Source: an uncultured Chloroflexota bacterium | Lineage (GTDB): Bacteria > Chloroflexota > Dehalococcoidia > Lucifugimonadales > CAJWER01 | Length of the DNA stretch: 15,829 bases | NCBI GenBank assembly: GCA_913030785.1 | Contig: CAJWER010000046.1 | Span: 1 to 15,829 of the forward strand | Direction of reading: 5' to 3' | Shown here: in pieces, positions 7,090-14,754 of the stretch | How positions within the stretch are numbered: the stretch's first letter is position 1 | Layout of the letters: every line of letters begins with the position of its first letter | The notes under the pieces: model-generated | The model's input: the letters and a program-made list of their open reading frames with translations, nothing else | What the model was told of the DNA's origin: nothing | Databases searched by the model: none | Translations under genes and position numbers: made by a program

Positions 7090-7119
7090 CTGTCAAGCTA
7101 TCGAACGGCGTATTATCAT
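7090..7119 (+). promoter_or_regulatory. Weak candidate promoter of the sortase gene
   Basis: CTGTCA (7090-7095), 18 bases, then TATCAT (7114-7119); TATTAT overlaps at 7111-7116. Both hexamers are partial matches. The position, about 35-60 bases before ATG 7154 in an 82-base gap, is the main support. Confidence 0.25.
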
Positions 7120-7153
7120 ATGTAGGATTTGACCGGCACCCGGGCGATAACGA

Positions 7154-8215
7154 ATGAGCATGATAGAAGCCAAGCACACCAGTCCAGGACGCTCTCGCCT
7201 CCGCTCCGTCGCGGCGGCAGCGCTGCTCGTCGTGGGAGCAATGCTACTAGTGGTGTCAGTGTCATACTATGCCTACGATGCCTGGGCCAAAGCCGGGGTT
7301 GACGATCTCAACGTCGAGCTTGCGAGGCCCGACGGGTTTTCGATCCCTACTATCGATGCGCCACCCGAGGAAGACGCTGCCTCGCCTGTCACGGAAAAAG
7401 AGAATCTTCAGACTCGAGATATTGGTGAGACGAAACCTGGCACAGTGGAGAGCACGGCTTCTCAACCCGTGGCTGTGCCGCAAATCTCGCTTCCCACTAG
7501 TCAGGACACCGCCGTATTGACCGCCTCGTCTGGGGACGATAATGCCGTCCAAATAGTAGCCGAGACAGACAAGGAGCGGGCACCGAGCGGTAGCGCGGAC
7601 CTGGGTGCTGGCGCCGCGATTAGTCCGGAGACGCTGGATAGGCTCAATACCGCTGCGGCCACACTGGCAACGATCGAAGATCCATGGGTCGCGGCCTCCA
7701 GCGCCGAGGCTGCTCTATACACTTTGGCATTGACAGATGGAATGATGCCGGGCGCCCTGATGCCTGCGACGCGCATCAGGATCCCCGCGCTCAATCTGGA
7801 CTCTCGTGTCGCGGAGCTTGCCGTCGTACGCTCCGATGACAGCGCGTCGTGGGAGACGCCGAAGCACGTTGTTGGTCACATACCTACGACCGCCAACGCC
7901 GGCTCCGGTGGTCAGGGCTGGTACTTCGGCCACCTGGAAAGTCCAATAAAGGGCGAGGGAAGCGTGTTCCGGCGTTTGCCCGAAGTGGCGACCCTTCTCA
8001 AGGACGATCCGGACAGGCCGGTCTATGTCTTCCTGGAATCCGGGGACCGAAGTTTTGCCTATCGCATATACAACGTCGAAGTGGTCTCCCAGGAAGAGCT
8101 GGTCATCGCCGACTCTGGCACTCAGGACATTACCCTGGTGACCTGCACCCCACGGTTCGTGTACGACCAGAGACTCCTCGTGACCGCCGCCCTGGTAGGT
8201 GTCCTAGAGTCGTGA
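7154..8215 (+). CDS. Membrane-anchored sortase
   Basis: Sortases are cysteine transpeptidases that attach surface proteins to the cell wall or build pili. Residues about 16-40 are a single membrane anchor after a basic cytoplasmic tail (GRSRLR). Residues about 45-180 form a Ser/Thr/Pro/Asp-rich stalk with no recognisable fold. The catalytic domain fills the last 150 residues, with RIRIPALNLDSRV as its first strand, His260 in GWYFGHLES, Cys331 in ITLVTC and Arg340 in YDQRLLVTAAL: the complete His-Cys-Arg triad. The TLVTC pattern fits the class D/E/F group. No protein in the window carries a C-terminal LPxTG-like sorting signal with a following membrane segment. The start lacks a clear Shine-Dalgarno. 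The TlpA-like gene follows 49 bases later. Confidence 0.93.
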   Translation: MSMIEAKHTSPGRSRLRSVAAAALLVVGAMLLVVSVSYYAYDAWAKAGVDDLNVELARPDGFSIPTIDAPPEEDAASPVTEKENLQTRDIGETKPGTVESTASQPVAVPQISLPTSQDTAVLTASSGDDNAVQIVAETDKERAPSGSADLGAGAAISPETLDRLNTAAATLATIEDPWVAASSAEAALYTLALTDGMMPGALMPATRIRIPALNLDSRVAELAVVRSDDSASWETPKHVVGHIPTTANAGSGGQGWYFGHLESPIKGEGSVFRRLPEVATLLKDDPDRPVYVFLESGDRSFAYRIYNVEVVSQEELVIADSGTQDITLVTCTPRFVYDQRLLVTAALVGVLES

Positions 8216-8264
8216 TTCTTTGCGACTGGCATCCACTCTGCATCGATACTCGCCTGGGGTCGTC

Positions 8265-8855
8265 ATGATTCGCTACGGACTATTCGTTGCTGCCGCGGTG
8301 GCCGTCGTGGCCCTAATAGCCCTCATGTCCTGGGCGCTCTCAAACCGCTCGCCGGTGACCGGCTTGAGCGGGGTCACACGAGTGACCAAGCCTGCGCCGG
8401 ATTTCACCCTCGATCTCATGGACGGCGGCCAATTGCTCAGGTCAGAGCTTGCAGGCAGGCCGGTCGTCATCAACTTCTGGGCGTCCTGGTGCACCCCTTG
8501 CCGCGATGAGGCAGCTGGCCTTGAGCGGACGTGGCGCGACTACGAGGGACGAGGAGTCGTGTTCGTGGGCATCGATATACAGGACTCCGAATTGGACGCG
8601 CGCTTCTACCTGGAAGAGTTCGATGTGACCTACCCAAATGGGCGCGATGAGGACGGGAAGATTAGCGTCGAGTACGGGGTCGTAGGCCTGCCGGTTACCT
8701 TCTTCGTGAGCAAGGAAGGTGTCATCGAGCGGCGGTGGGTTGGCGCGATTCCTGAGTCTCGCCTGCGCGACTGGACCGAATCACTGGCACAGGGGCTGCC
8801 TCTGTCCGATAACGACGAGGAGCCCGACCCAGATCTGTTCCGCCAACTCCGGTAG
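8265..8855 (+). CDS. Membrane-anchored TlpA-type thiol-disulfide oxidoreductase
   Basis: A 196-residue thioredoxin-fold protein with an N-terminal membrane anchor (about residues 4-25), so the redox domain lies outside the membrane. The domain starts at KPAPDFTLDLMDGGQLL, has FWASWCTPC with the CTPC redox pair Cys76/Cys79, the family's central insert (GIDIQDSELDARFYLEEF) and the cis-Pro loop VGLPVTFF. TlpA/ResA-type proteins reduce disulfides in exported proteins, often for cytochrome c maturation. Its place next to a sortase could point to surface-protein folding, but this is inference. I chose ATG 8265 over a TTG 45 bases earlier, because Met-Ile-Arg directly precedes the anchor. The acidic tail (DNDEEPDPD) is unusual. 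It ends 8 bases from the convergent lipoprotein gene. Confidence 0.93.
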   Translation: MIRYGLFVAAAVAVVALIALMSWALSNRSPVTGLSGVTRVTKPAPDFTLDLMDGGQLLRSELAGRPVVINFWASWCTPCRDEAAGLERTWRDYEGRGVVFVGIDIQDSELDARFYLEEFDVTYPNGRDEDGKISVEYGVVGLPVTFFVSKEGVIERRWVGAIPESRLRDWTESLAQGLPLSDNDEEPDPDLFRQLR

Positions 8856-8863
8856 TAATCTAT

Positions 8864-10054
8864 CTAGTCGTAGAGCCAGTCCACGTCGAAGCTCGTTATC
8901 TGGGTGGTGCTCAGCTTCCCCTCGTCTACGTCTCCGGCCACGTGCCCGAGCAACACCCTGTCTCCCCGGAACACAATTGCGGTGTAGCAGTACCAGCCGT
9001 CCGGGTCGTCCTCCAGGACCTTCGTGTTCTCCCAGGTTTGACCGTCGTCCCTGGAAATTGCCACGTTGAAGGGCGTCCGGCGGCTGTCCAGGCCGTTATT
9101 GTTCCAAAGCGCAATCAGATCCCCGGTTCCAGGGATTCTTTCAATCGAGGCAGGTGACAGTGGCGATCGGAGAGGACTGGGACGGGGCGCGGTCCATGTC
9201 TCTCCGCCGTCCTCCGAGTTGGCGTAGTACTGGGTCCCGGCGTCAGTGCGAATGAATGACAGCAACCTGTCGGGCGACAGTTCCACCACGCCCGGTTCCT
9301 GGAACGTGATCCTGCCCTCGCCCGACTCGTCGGGCCTGAGCACCGACTTGCTCCTGCGCCACGTTCGCCCCGCGTCGTCCGACATGTAGTACATGATGTG
9401 GCCGTGCGCGTCCCACTTTCTGTCCGCGTCGGCATGCTGGGACACGGGAGCTATGAGGCGTCCGCTGGCAAGCTGCACCACACGGTCATTGTTTAGCACA
9501 TAGTATCCGACCTGCTCGTCGGGGATCATCTCGATCGGTTCGCTCCAGGTGGAGCCCTCATCGGTGCTAAGCCGCATCATGGGCCGGGTGTCGGCCAGCG
9601 AGTCCTTCACCAGGTAAAAGAGTGCAATCTCCTCGTCCAGTCGCAACAGCGAGACGGACATGACGTTTTGCAGCCCCTCATTGGCCACGATGGTGACGTC
9701 CTCGGTTGTCCAGGTCGCGCCGTCGTCAGAGGAGAATCGGGCCGCGATGTCGGCGGCGTCCTGATCACGGCCTCCGCCGGTAAACCGCGTATAGGCGAAC
9801 ATGATTCGGCCGTCCGTCAACTCGACGAAGTCGCCCTCGCTGTTCCTCGGGTTTCCAGGGCCCGGTGGCAGCAAGATGTTGCGGTCCACCAGCGAACGTT
9901 CGGGGGTCGGCAGAGCGGTCGGAATAACCGGCGGCAACAGGACCGATGTCGCGGTCGGCTCCGGAACAGGCTCTGGCGTGGAGCATGCCGCGACGAGGAG
10001 GACGGCTGCGAATGCCGCTACTATGATGCGATGGAGAGAGCGCTCCGTAATCAC
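8864..10054 (-). CDS. Sialidase-like (BNR/Asp-box) lipoprotein
   Basis: A 396-residue exported beta-propeller. Its signal peptide ends VLLVAAC, so Cys24 is the likely lipid attachment site, followed by a Pro/Thr linker (27-52). Five Asp boxes (SxDxGxTW) mark propeller blades: 108-115, 163-170, 224-232, 279-287 and 334-341. The segments NPRNSEGDFVEL (Arg70), NNDRVVQLASGRL, FQEPGVVEL (Glu253) and SFIRTDAGTQYY (Arg269) match the BNR_2 sialidase-like pattern, supplying candidate arginines and an acid for a carboxylate-binding site. Whether it cleaves sialic acid or another uronic or nonulosonic sugar is not decidable here. The start is forced: GTG 10054 is the only start codon between the in-frame TGA at 10073-10075 and the signal peptide. 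TATAAT lies exactly six bases upstream. Confidence 0.9.
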   Translation of the reverse strand: MITERSLHRIIVAAFAAVLLVAACSTPEPVPEPTATSVLLPPVIPTALPTPERSLVDRNILLPPGPGNPRNSEGDFVELTDGRIMFAYTRFTGGGRDQDAADIAARFSSDDGATWTTEDVTIVANEGLQNVMSVSLLRLDEEIALFYLVKDSLADTRPMMRLSTDEGSTWSEPIEMIPDEQVGYYVLNNDRVVQLASGRLIAPVSQHADADRKWDAHGHIMYYMSDDAGRTWRRSKSVLRPDESGEGRITFQEPGVVELSPDRLLSFIRTDAGTQYYANSEDGGETWTAPRPSPLRSPLSPASIERIPGTGDLIALWNNNGLDSRRTPFNVAISRDDGQTWENTKVLEDDPDGWYCYTAIVFRGDRVLLGHVAGDVDEGKLSTTQITSFDVDWLYD

Positions 10055-10066
10055 TCCTCCATTATA
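10055..10066 (-). promoter_or_regulatory. Consensus -10 box adjoining GTG start (leaderless promoter)
   Basis: On the minus strand TATAAT (10066-10061) is followed by GGAGGA and then GTG 10054. The six-base gap puts the first base of the start codon at the expected +1. GGAGGA would otherwise be a Shine-Dalgarno with zero spacing. A perfect TTGACA lies at 10096-10091, but the 24-base spacer is too long for a normal -35. Confidence 0.5.
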
Positions 10067-10083
10067 CCGGGCTCAGGCGCATC

Positions 10084-10112
10084 GGCGATGTGTCAACACG
10101 AGACGCATCGCC
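10084..10112. promoter_or_regulatory. Inverted repeat in divergent intergenic region
   Basis: GGCGATG (10084-10090) and CATCGCC (10106-10112) are perfect 7-bp arms 15 bases apart, enclosing GTGTCAACAC. It lies 20-50 bases upstream of the -10 of the minus-strand lipoprotein gene, where an activator or repressor could bind. A related CATCGGC/GCCGATG pair (10080-10086 and 10119-10125) overlaps it. Confidence 0.35.
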
Positions 10113-10187
10113 TGAATGGCCGATGGGAGTCATACGACCTACTGCTGAAATATAGTACAAACGCACCAACCGGCGATTGTGCAGGGC

Positions 10188-10196
10188 TGATATAGT
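10188..10196 (+). promoter_or_regulatory. Extended -10 promoter of the NTF2-like/DUF5671 pair
   Basis: TGATATAGT is a TGn extended -10 with a 5/6 hexamer. It would start transcription near 10203, about 47 bases before ATG 10250. A similar GCTGAAATATAGT lies 40 bases upstream. No -35 is evident. Confidence 0.4.
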
Positions 10197-10249
10197 CGTG
10201 GCGATAGGTCCTGTCCGGCTCGGCCGTTGACCACAATTGGGAGTAGAAG

Positions 10250-10777
10250 ATGCCAAAATATTGGATGATCGGCTCCGGGGTCGCGTTGGGTGTGCTGCTC
10301 ATCGCCGCCATAGCGGTTGCTCTGATGAGAGATGCCGTCATATTACCTGAGGGCTCGCCGGAGAGGGCTGTGCAGCTCTATCTCAAGGCCATTTCTGAGG
10401 AAAACTTCGAGGCCGCCCAGGCAACTCTGTCCTCCGATCTGAAGGAGCGGTGCTCTCTGGAGGCGTTGTACTCCCGGTCCTACGCCAGAGAAAACCTCGA
10501 CGATTCCAGGGTGGCTCACGATGTCACCAACTTTGTCGATGACAAGGCGATAGTCGTGTTCGAGGTGACCCAGTTGTCACGCGGCGGCCCCTTCGATCTC
10601 AACGAGGAAACACACGACGAGCACTACACGCTGGTCCGCGAGGAGGGGGAGTGGCGCATCTCGGCCAGCCCATGGCCCTACCAGGGCTGCACGCAACCCC
10701 GGATACCCATCGTGAAGCCGACTATAGTGTCCGCGACAGAACCGGTCCCGGCCACCACCACCGACACAGCCCGATGA
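10250..10777 (+). CDS. Membrane-anchored NTF2-like (DUF4878-type) protein
   Basis: A 175-residue protein with one N-terminal membrane segment (about residues 5-26) and an extracytoplasmic domain. The pattern 'SPERAVQLYLKAISEENFEAAQATL' followed by a curved beta-sheet ('KAIVVFEVTQL', 'HYTLVREEGEWRI') is that of small NTF2-like/DUF4878 domains, which often act as extracellular ligand-binding or interaction modules. Cys68 and Cys148 could form a disulfide. The C-terminus is a Thr/Pro-rich tail. GGGAG lies about 9 bases before ATG. The membrane protein gene follows after 31 bases and is very likely co-transcribed, so the two may act together. No catalytic residues are visible. Confidence 0.75.
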   Translation: MPKYWMIGSGVALGVLLIAAIAVALMRDAVILPEGSPERAVQLYLKAISEENFEAAQATLSSDLKERCSLEALYSRSYARENLDDSRVAHDVTNFVDDKAIVVFEVTQLSRGGPFDLNEETHDEHYTLVREEGEWRISASPWPYQGCTQPRIPIVKPTIVSATEPVPATTTDTAR

Positions 10778-10808
10778 CGCACATCGCGCAGGACAGGAGT
10801 CGTAGCTG

Positions 10809-12614
10809 ATGGAAAGCCTGTTGTTCCTGATACCGGCCCTGCTGATACTAGCGGTGCTCGGCGCCATCGTATACGGTCTGGTGGCCCTCGCCAGGCGGCG
10901 TAGGGGATTCCAGGAGGTCGATCCTGGAATCGGCAGCGTGCGCCGACTGTACTTCTATGTCGTTTCCTTCGTCGCGTTGATGATGGCGGCGTCCGGCGTC
11001 GTCGTGACCACCCTGTTCGTCCTCGATTCGATTTTCGTGGGCTCCACCGTCTCGGGCAACACCGTGCGGCTGGCCTCCGGTCTTGCACTAATCATCGTGG
11101 GCCTCCCGCTGTGGTACTTCCACTGGCGGATGGTGACACGGTTCGTTGCAGATCTGCCCGTGGAGGCACGCTCGGTCCTGAGGAAGATCTACATATATCT
11201 CGTCCTCGGAACCGCCGCGATGTTTTTCATTAGCGCGGCTTTCGCAGTACTGTCATTCCTTCTCGGCGACGGGGACTACTCCGGCTACCCCTGGGCCACA
11301 CTGGTTGTCTGGGCGGCGGTGTGGGCCTTCCACTGGCGTATGGAGAGCCAGGAGGGTCAGCCGACTCCGGAGACCCGTTCCGTCCGTAGACTCTACCTCT
11401 ATCTGCTCGCGTTGGGACTGCTGTCCGCCACTACTTTCGGGGCCGCCCAGCTGATCTACGGAATTCTGCGCGAGGCGTACGTAGGCCTGACAGCCGAATC
11501 AATAGTAGTGCCATCGTCCGGTCGATTGTGGAGCTCTGGAGCGCAACAGGCGCTGGCCATGCTCCTGGTTGCGGCGCCTGCCTGGGCAGTGCACTGGTTC
11601 CATTTCACCAGGAAAGACGGCGGATCCACCATGCGGCAGGTGTACCTCTACGGGTTCGTCATTGCCGGGAGTGCGGTGACTATCCTGATCGGAGCCGGCA
11701 CCATAGTATTTGGCGTTCTCGAGTGGGTAATCGGCCTGCCGGTTGCCACGGCAGCCGCCCAGTTCCGGTTCCTGCCTGGGGGCATCGCCACGCTGATCGT
11801 CGCCGGAGCGGTCTACGTCTACCATCGATCGGTGGCAGGGTCAGAGGATGAGTCGTGGTCGCCTGAGGCATGGGCGGTGCGCGGAGCCGTCCTCTACGCA
11901 TCAACAGCGGTCGGTGTGGCCTTGACCGCGTTCGCTGTAGGTGCGCTTGTCGAAACTGTTTTCGAGGCTATAGAGGGATCAGGTTCGTTTTCTGGCGGGG
12001 ATCTGTGGAGAGACAGACTTGCTCTTACAATCACCTTCGGCATCCTCGGTGGTCCCCTGTGGGTCTACTACTGGAGCGCCATTCGTCGCAGGGTTCTCTC
12101 CGACGGAGTCGAAGAGCGCCTGACGACAGCGCGAAAGATCTTTATCTTCGGGATCCTTGGCGTGGGAATGCTAGCGCTGCTCGGCAGCGTCAGCGTTCTA
12201 CTGTTCACATTCCTCCGGGAGCTTCTGGACGGCCAGTTATCGGACGTCATTAGCGACGCGAGAGGGGCGATCGTAGTTTTAGTGCCGGCCCTGATTGTCC
12301 TGCCCTACCATTGGTTCGTCTACAGGGAGGACCGCAGGCTCGCACCCGAATCCGAGGCGGGAGACCGCCCGACCATGCGCAAAAAGGCCGTGACCGTCCT
12401 CGTTGCAGCAGGAAGCGCGGCATTCCTCGAAGGGCTGGAAAAGGCGTTGGGCTACCGTGTGGATCTTCTGCAACGCGCTGACCAGGGCTTCTTTGTTCCC
12501 GAGATATCCGAGGAGCAGGCCTACACCCTGGCCAGCCGCATCGTGGACGCGGAGGGACTCAACGTCCTAGTGGTCCCAGAACCGGACGGCGTAAACGTCC
12601 TTTCGTACCGGTAG
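10809..12614 (+). CDS. Polytopic membrane protein with six DUF5671-type repeats
   Basis: A 601-residue integral membrane protein. After a first membrane helix (about 4-27), six units of about 70-84 residues repeat. Each opens with a basic-aromatic motif: VRRLYFY 44, VLRKIYIY 123, VRRLYLY 192, MRQVYLY 275, VRGAVLY 357, ARKIFIF 441. Each then has a membrane helix, a short loop and a second helix ending in an aromatic motif: WYFHWRM 102, WAFHWRM 172, WAVHWFHF 259, VYVYHRS 335, WVYYWSA 418, LPYHWFV 498. This is the DUF5671 pattern as I recall it, and implies about 13 helices. A soluble C-terminal part (about 512-601) shows no known motif. AGGAG lies nine bases before ATG. The function is unknown. 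The conserved His/Trp/Arg at the membrane face could bind heme or a lipid head group, but that is speculation. Confidence 0.85.
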   Translation: MESLLFLIPALLILAVLGAIVYGLVALARRRRGFQEVDPGIGSVRRLYFYVVSFVALMMAASGVVVTTLFVLDSIFVGSTVSGNTVRLASGLALIIVGLPLWYFHWRMVTRFVADLPVEARSVLRKIYIYLVLGTAAMFFISAAFAVLSFLLGDGDYSGYPWATLVVWAAVWAFHWRMESQEGQPTPETRSVRRLYLYLLALGLLSATTFGAAQLIYGILREAYVGLTAESIVVPSSGRLWSSGAQQALAMLLVAAPAWAVHWFHFTRKDGGSTMRQVYLYGFVIAGSAVTILIGAGTIVFGVLEWVIGLPVATAAAQFRFLPGGIATLIVAGAVYVYHRSVAGSEDESWSPEAWAVRGAVLYASTAVGVALTAFAVGALVETVFEAIEGSGSFSGGDLWRDRLALTITFGILGGPLWVYYWSAIRRRVLSDGVEERLTTARKIFIFGILGVGMLALLGSVSVLLFTFLRELLDGQLSDVISDARGAIVVLVPALIVLPYHWFVYREDRRLAPESEAGDRPTMRKKAVTVLVAAGSAAFLEGLEKALGYRVDLLQRADQGFFVPEISEEQAYTLASRIVDAEGLNVLVVPEPDGVNVLSYR

Positions 12615-12621
12615 TCGGCTA

Positions 12622-12658
12622 CCCTGATGAGGTCTTGCTAGAATAGCCGCGATCAGGG
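12622..12658. terminator. Inverted repeat between convergent genes, possible terminator
   Basis: CCCTGAT (12622-12628) and ATCAGGG (12652-12658) are perfect 7-bp arms with a 23-base loop, inside the 54-base gap between the converging membrane-protein and CoA-transferase genes. There is no T run on either strand, so it is at best a weak or factor-assisted terminator. Confidence 0.3.
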
Positions 12659-12668
12659 AAGTGATCCC

Positions 12669-13865
12669 CTAGCGGACCACCCCGCGTGTCTTGAGGCCGC
12701 TTATGTCGTCAGGCGCGTATTCGTACTCGGCCAGGACCGCGTCAGTGTGCTGCCCCAACGTCGGGGCAGCCGTGCGGACCGAGCCAGGGGTCTCCGACAG
12801 CTTGATCGGGATCCCGATGTTCCGGGTCGTTCCCGCCAAGGGGTGCTCCAATTCCACCACCATGTCTCGCGCTGTCACCTGCGGGTCCGCGAAAACCTCG
12901 GCCATGTCGTTTATTGGACCGCAGGGCACCCCAGCGCTTTCCAGCACCTCCAGCCAGTGGGCCGTAGATTGCTGCGAAAGGGTGTCTTGGAGCGTATCCT
13001 CCAGTGGGACCACGTTCTGCATTCGAAGGGCGTTGCTGGCGAATCTTTCTTCCTCTAGCAGATCCTCGCGGCCGATGGCCCCGCACAGCCGCTCCCAGTT
13101 GGCCTGGTTTGCCCCGCCTATCATTATGTAGCTGTCTTTCGTGGCAAAGGCCTGGTACGGGGCGGACAGGTGGTGTCCCGAGCCAACCGGGCCCGGTGGG
13201 ACGCCTGTGGCGAAGAACATGGCCGACTCCCAAATCGTATAGGCGATCCCAGCCTCCAGCAGCGACGCGTCGATGTGTTGCCCCACTCCGGTCTTGAGCC
13301 GGCTGACATAGGCGTTCATTATCCCGAACGCCGCGTATATCCCCGCGTTCAGGTCCGTGATTGGCGGGCCGTTCCTCATGGGTGGGCCGCCCGCCACACC
13401 TGTGATGGACATGAGGCCTGACATCCCCTGAGCCATCAGGTCGAATCCCGGTCGGTCCTTGTACGGCCCGGTAGTGCCGAAACCCGAAATGCTGCAGTAG
13501 ACGAGTGCCGGATTCTCCCTGTGTAGATCCTCGTAGCCGAGCCCCATGCGGTCCATGGTCCCCGGCCTCATGTTTTCCACTACCACGTCCGCGGCTCCGG
13601 CCATGCGGCGGACAATCGTTTGCCCCTCACCGGACTTCAGGTCGATCACAATGCTGCGCTTGTTGCGGTTGATTCCCATGAAGGCGGCCGACTCGCCGTT
13701 GATGAATGGAGGCCCGCTCCGCCGGATGTCGTCACCGCCGTTGGGCTTCTCTATCTTGATAACATCGGCACCCATGTCGGCCAGAAGCATGGTGCAAAAC
13801 GGACCTGCCATGAACTGCGTGAGGTCCAGCACCTTAATTCCGTCCAACGGCGGTTCGTGAGTCAC
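12669..13865 (-). CDS. Class III (CaiB/BaiF-family) CoA-transferase
   Basis: A 398-residue family III CoA-transferase, which moves CoA between acyl-CoA and a free acid through an aspartyl-CoA intermediate. Family features: LDGIKVLDLTQFMAGPFCTMLLADMGADVIKIEKP at the N-terminus, ENMRPGTMDRMGLGY, SISGFGTTGPY, and catalytic Asp171 in PPITDLNAG, followed by a long helix and QHIDASLLEAG. Length is normal. The start is GTG 13865 with GGGAG eight bases upstream. It is the last gene of the minus-strand cluster, 16 bases after the crotonase-like gene, so it probably generates or exchanges the CoA ester handled there. Known members act on oxalate, carnitine, bile acids, mesaconate and arylsuccinates; the sequence does not settle the substrate. 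Confidence 0.95.
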   Translation of the reverse strand: MTHEPPLDGIKVLDLTQFMAGPFCTMLLADMGADVIKIEKPNGGDDIRRSGPPFINGESAAFMGINRNKRSIVIDLKSGEGQTIVRRMAGAADVVVENMRPGTMDRMGLGYEDLHRENPALVYCSISGFGTTGPYKDRPGFDLMAQGMSGLMSITGVAGGPPMRNGPPITDLNAGIYAAFGIMNAYVSRLKTGVGQHIDASLLEAGIAYTIWESAMFFATGVPPGPVGSGHHLSAPYQAFATKDSYIMIGGANQANWERLCGAIGREDLLEEERFASNALRMQNVVPLEDTLQDTLSQQSTAHWLEVLESAGVPCGPINDMAEVFADPQVTARDMVVELEHPLAGTTRNIGIPIKLSETPGSVRTAAPTLGQHTDAVLAEYEYAPDDISGLKTRGVVR

Positions 13866-13881
13866 GGGTTGATCTCCCTAA

Positions 13882-14670
13882 CTAGTGGCCCGAAAACCGA
13901 GGCTTGCGACGTTCGAGGAACGCGCGACGCCCTTCCTGAAAGTCCTCGCTATCGAAGTTGACGAAGGGGAGGGTAGCCTCTTCTGCAGTTAGATCGGCGG
14001 AAGAGGGGTTATCAACTACCTGCCGCAGTATCTGCTTGTGGACTCTGTGAGACAGAGGAGCCAGATCCGCGATCTCGTGGGCCAACTCCTCCACGTAGCT
14101 GTCGCTCTCCTCGAGAGGGACGACCTTGGTGACCAGACCTATACGAAACGCCTCGGGGGCGTCGATCGTTCGTCCGCTGAGCAGGATGTACGACGAGTTG
14201 CCGGGGCCGATCAGCCTCACCAGCCTGTCTATCTCGTGGTGGCCGACAACGATCCCCAGGCGCGCCGCGGGTATCGCGAACCGACCGTTGTCGGCGGCGA
14301 TGCGCATGTCGGCGGCGAGGGTCAACTCACATCCACCGCCGATGCAAAACCCCTTGATGTGGCAGATCGTCGGCACCGGCAGCGCCTCGATCGCGTCTAC
14401 AGCCGCGTCGAAGGCGGCCTGATACACCTTTGCCTGCTCGGAATTGGTGCGGAATCGGTCGAAGTCTTTGATGTCCGCCCCCGCGGAGAAAGACTTCTCA
14501 TCTGCGCCTCTGAGTATCACAACCCGGACGCTATCGTCCGCCGCGAGCTCCGTAGCCAGGCGGCGTAACTCCAGCCAGCCTTCGTGTCTGATGGCGTTGC
14601 GCTTCTCGGGACGGTTGAGCACGATGGTGGCAATGCCGTCATCACGCTCGACATACATGTCTGCGGGCAA
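13882..14670 (-). CDS. Enoyl-CoA hydratase/isomerase-family (crotonase) protein
   Basis: A 262-residue crotonase-fold enzyme acting on acyl-CoA thioesters. The oxyanion-hole segments are present: KSFSAGADIKDF (60-70) and IGGGCELTLAADMRIA (110-125). Glu115 of GGGCE matches the first catalytic Glu of enoyl-CoA hydratase, but the second, normally in PEIxLG, is Ala135 (FAIPAARLG, 131-139). Hydration as in crotonase is therefore doubtful; isomerase or another crotonase chemistry fits better. The start is TTG 14670, with GGAGG eight bases upstream, against 20 bases for the ATG at 14658. It is coupled to the CoA-transferase gene 16 bases downstream and has its own candidate promoter upstream. Confidence 0.94.
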   Translation of the reverse strand: MPADMYVERDDGIATIVLNRPEKRNAIRHEGWLELRRLATELAADDSVRVVILRGADEKSFSAGADIKDFDRFRTNSEQAKVYQAAFDAAVDAIEALPVPTICHIKGFCIGGGCELTLAADMRIAADNGRFAIPAARLGIVVGHHEIDRLVRLIGPGNSSYILLSGRTIDAPEAFRIGLVTKVVPLEESDSYVEELAHEIADLAPLSHRVHKQILRQVVDNPSSADLTAEEATLPFVNFDSEDFQEGRRAFLERRKPRFSGH

Positions 14671-14704
14671 GTGGGAATCCTCCGTCTTGTGAAGGCGTTG
14701 CGAT

Positions 14705-14732
14705 GTTATATCACGGTGTGGAGGGCACGCAA
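14705..14732 (-). promoter_or_regulatory. Promoter upstream of the crotonase gene
   Basis: On the minus strand TTGCGT (14732-14727), 16 bases, then TATAAC (14710-14705), preceded by TGA to give the extended -10 TGATATAAC. Transcription would start near 14698, 28 bases before TTG 14670. It lies in the 84-base gap after the SDR gene and would let the last two genes be expressed apart from it. Confidence 0.45.
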
Positions 14733-14754
14733 CAAGCTGGAGGTGCAGGTGGGG

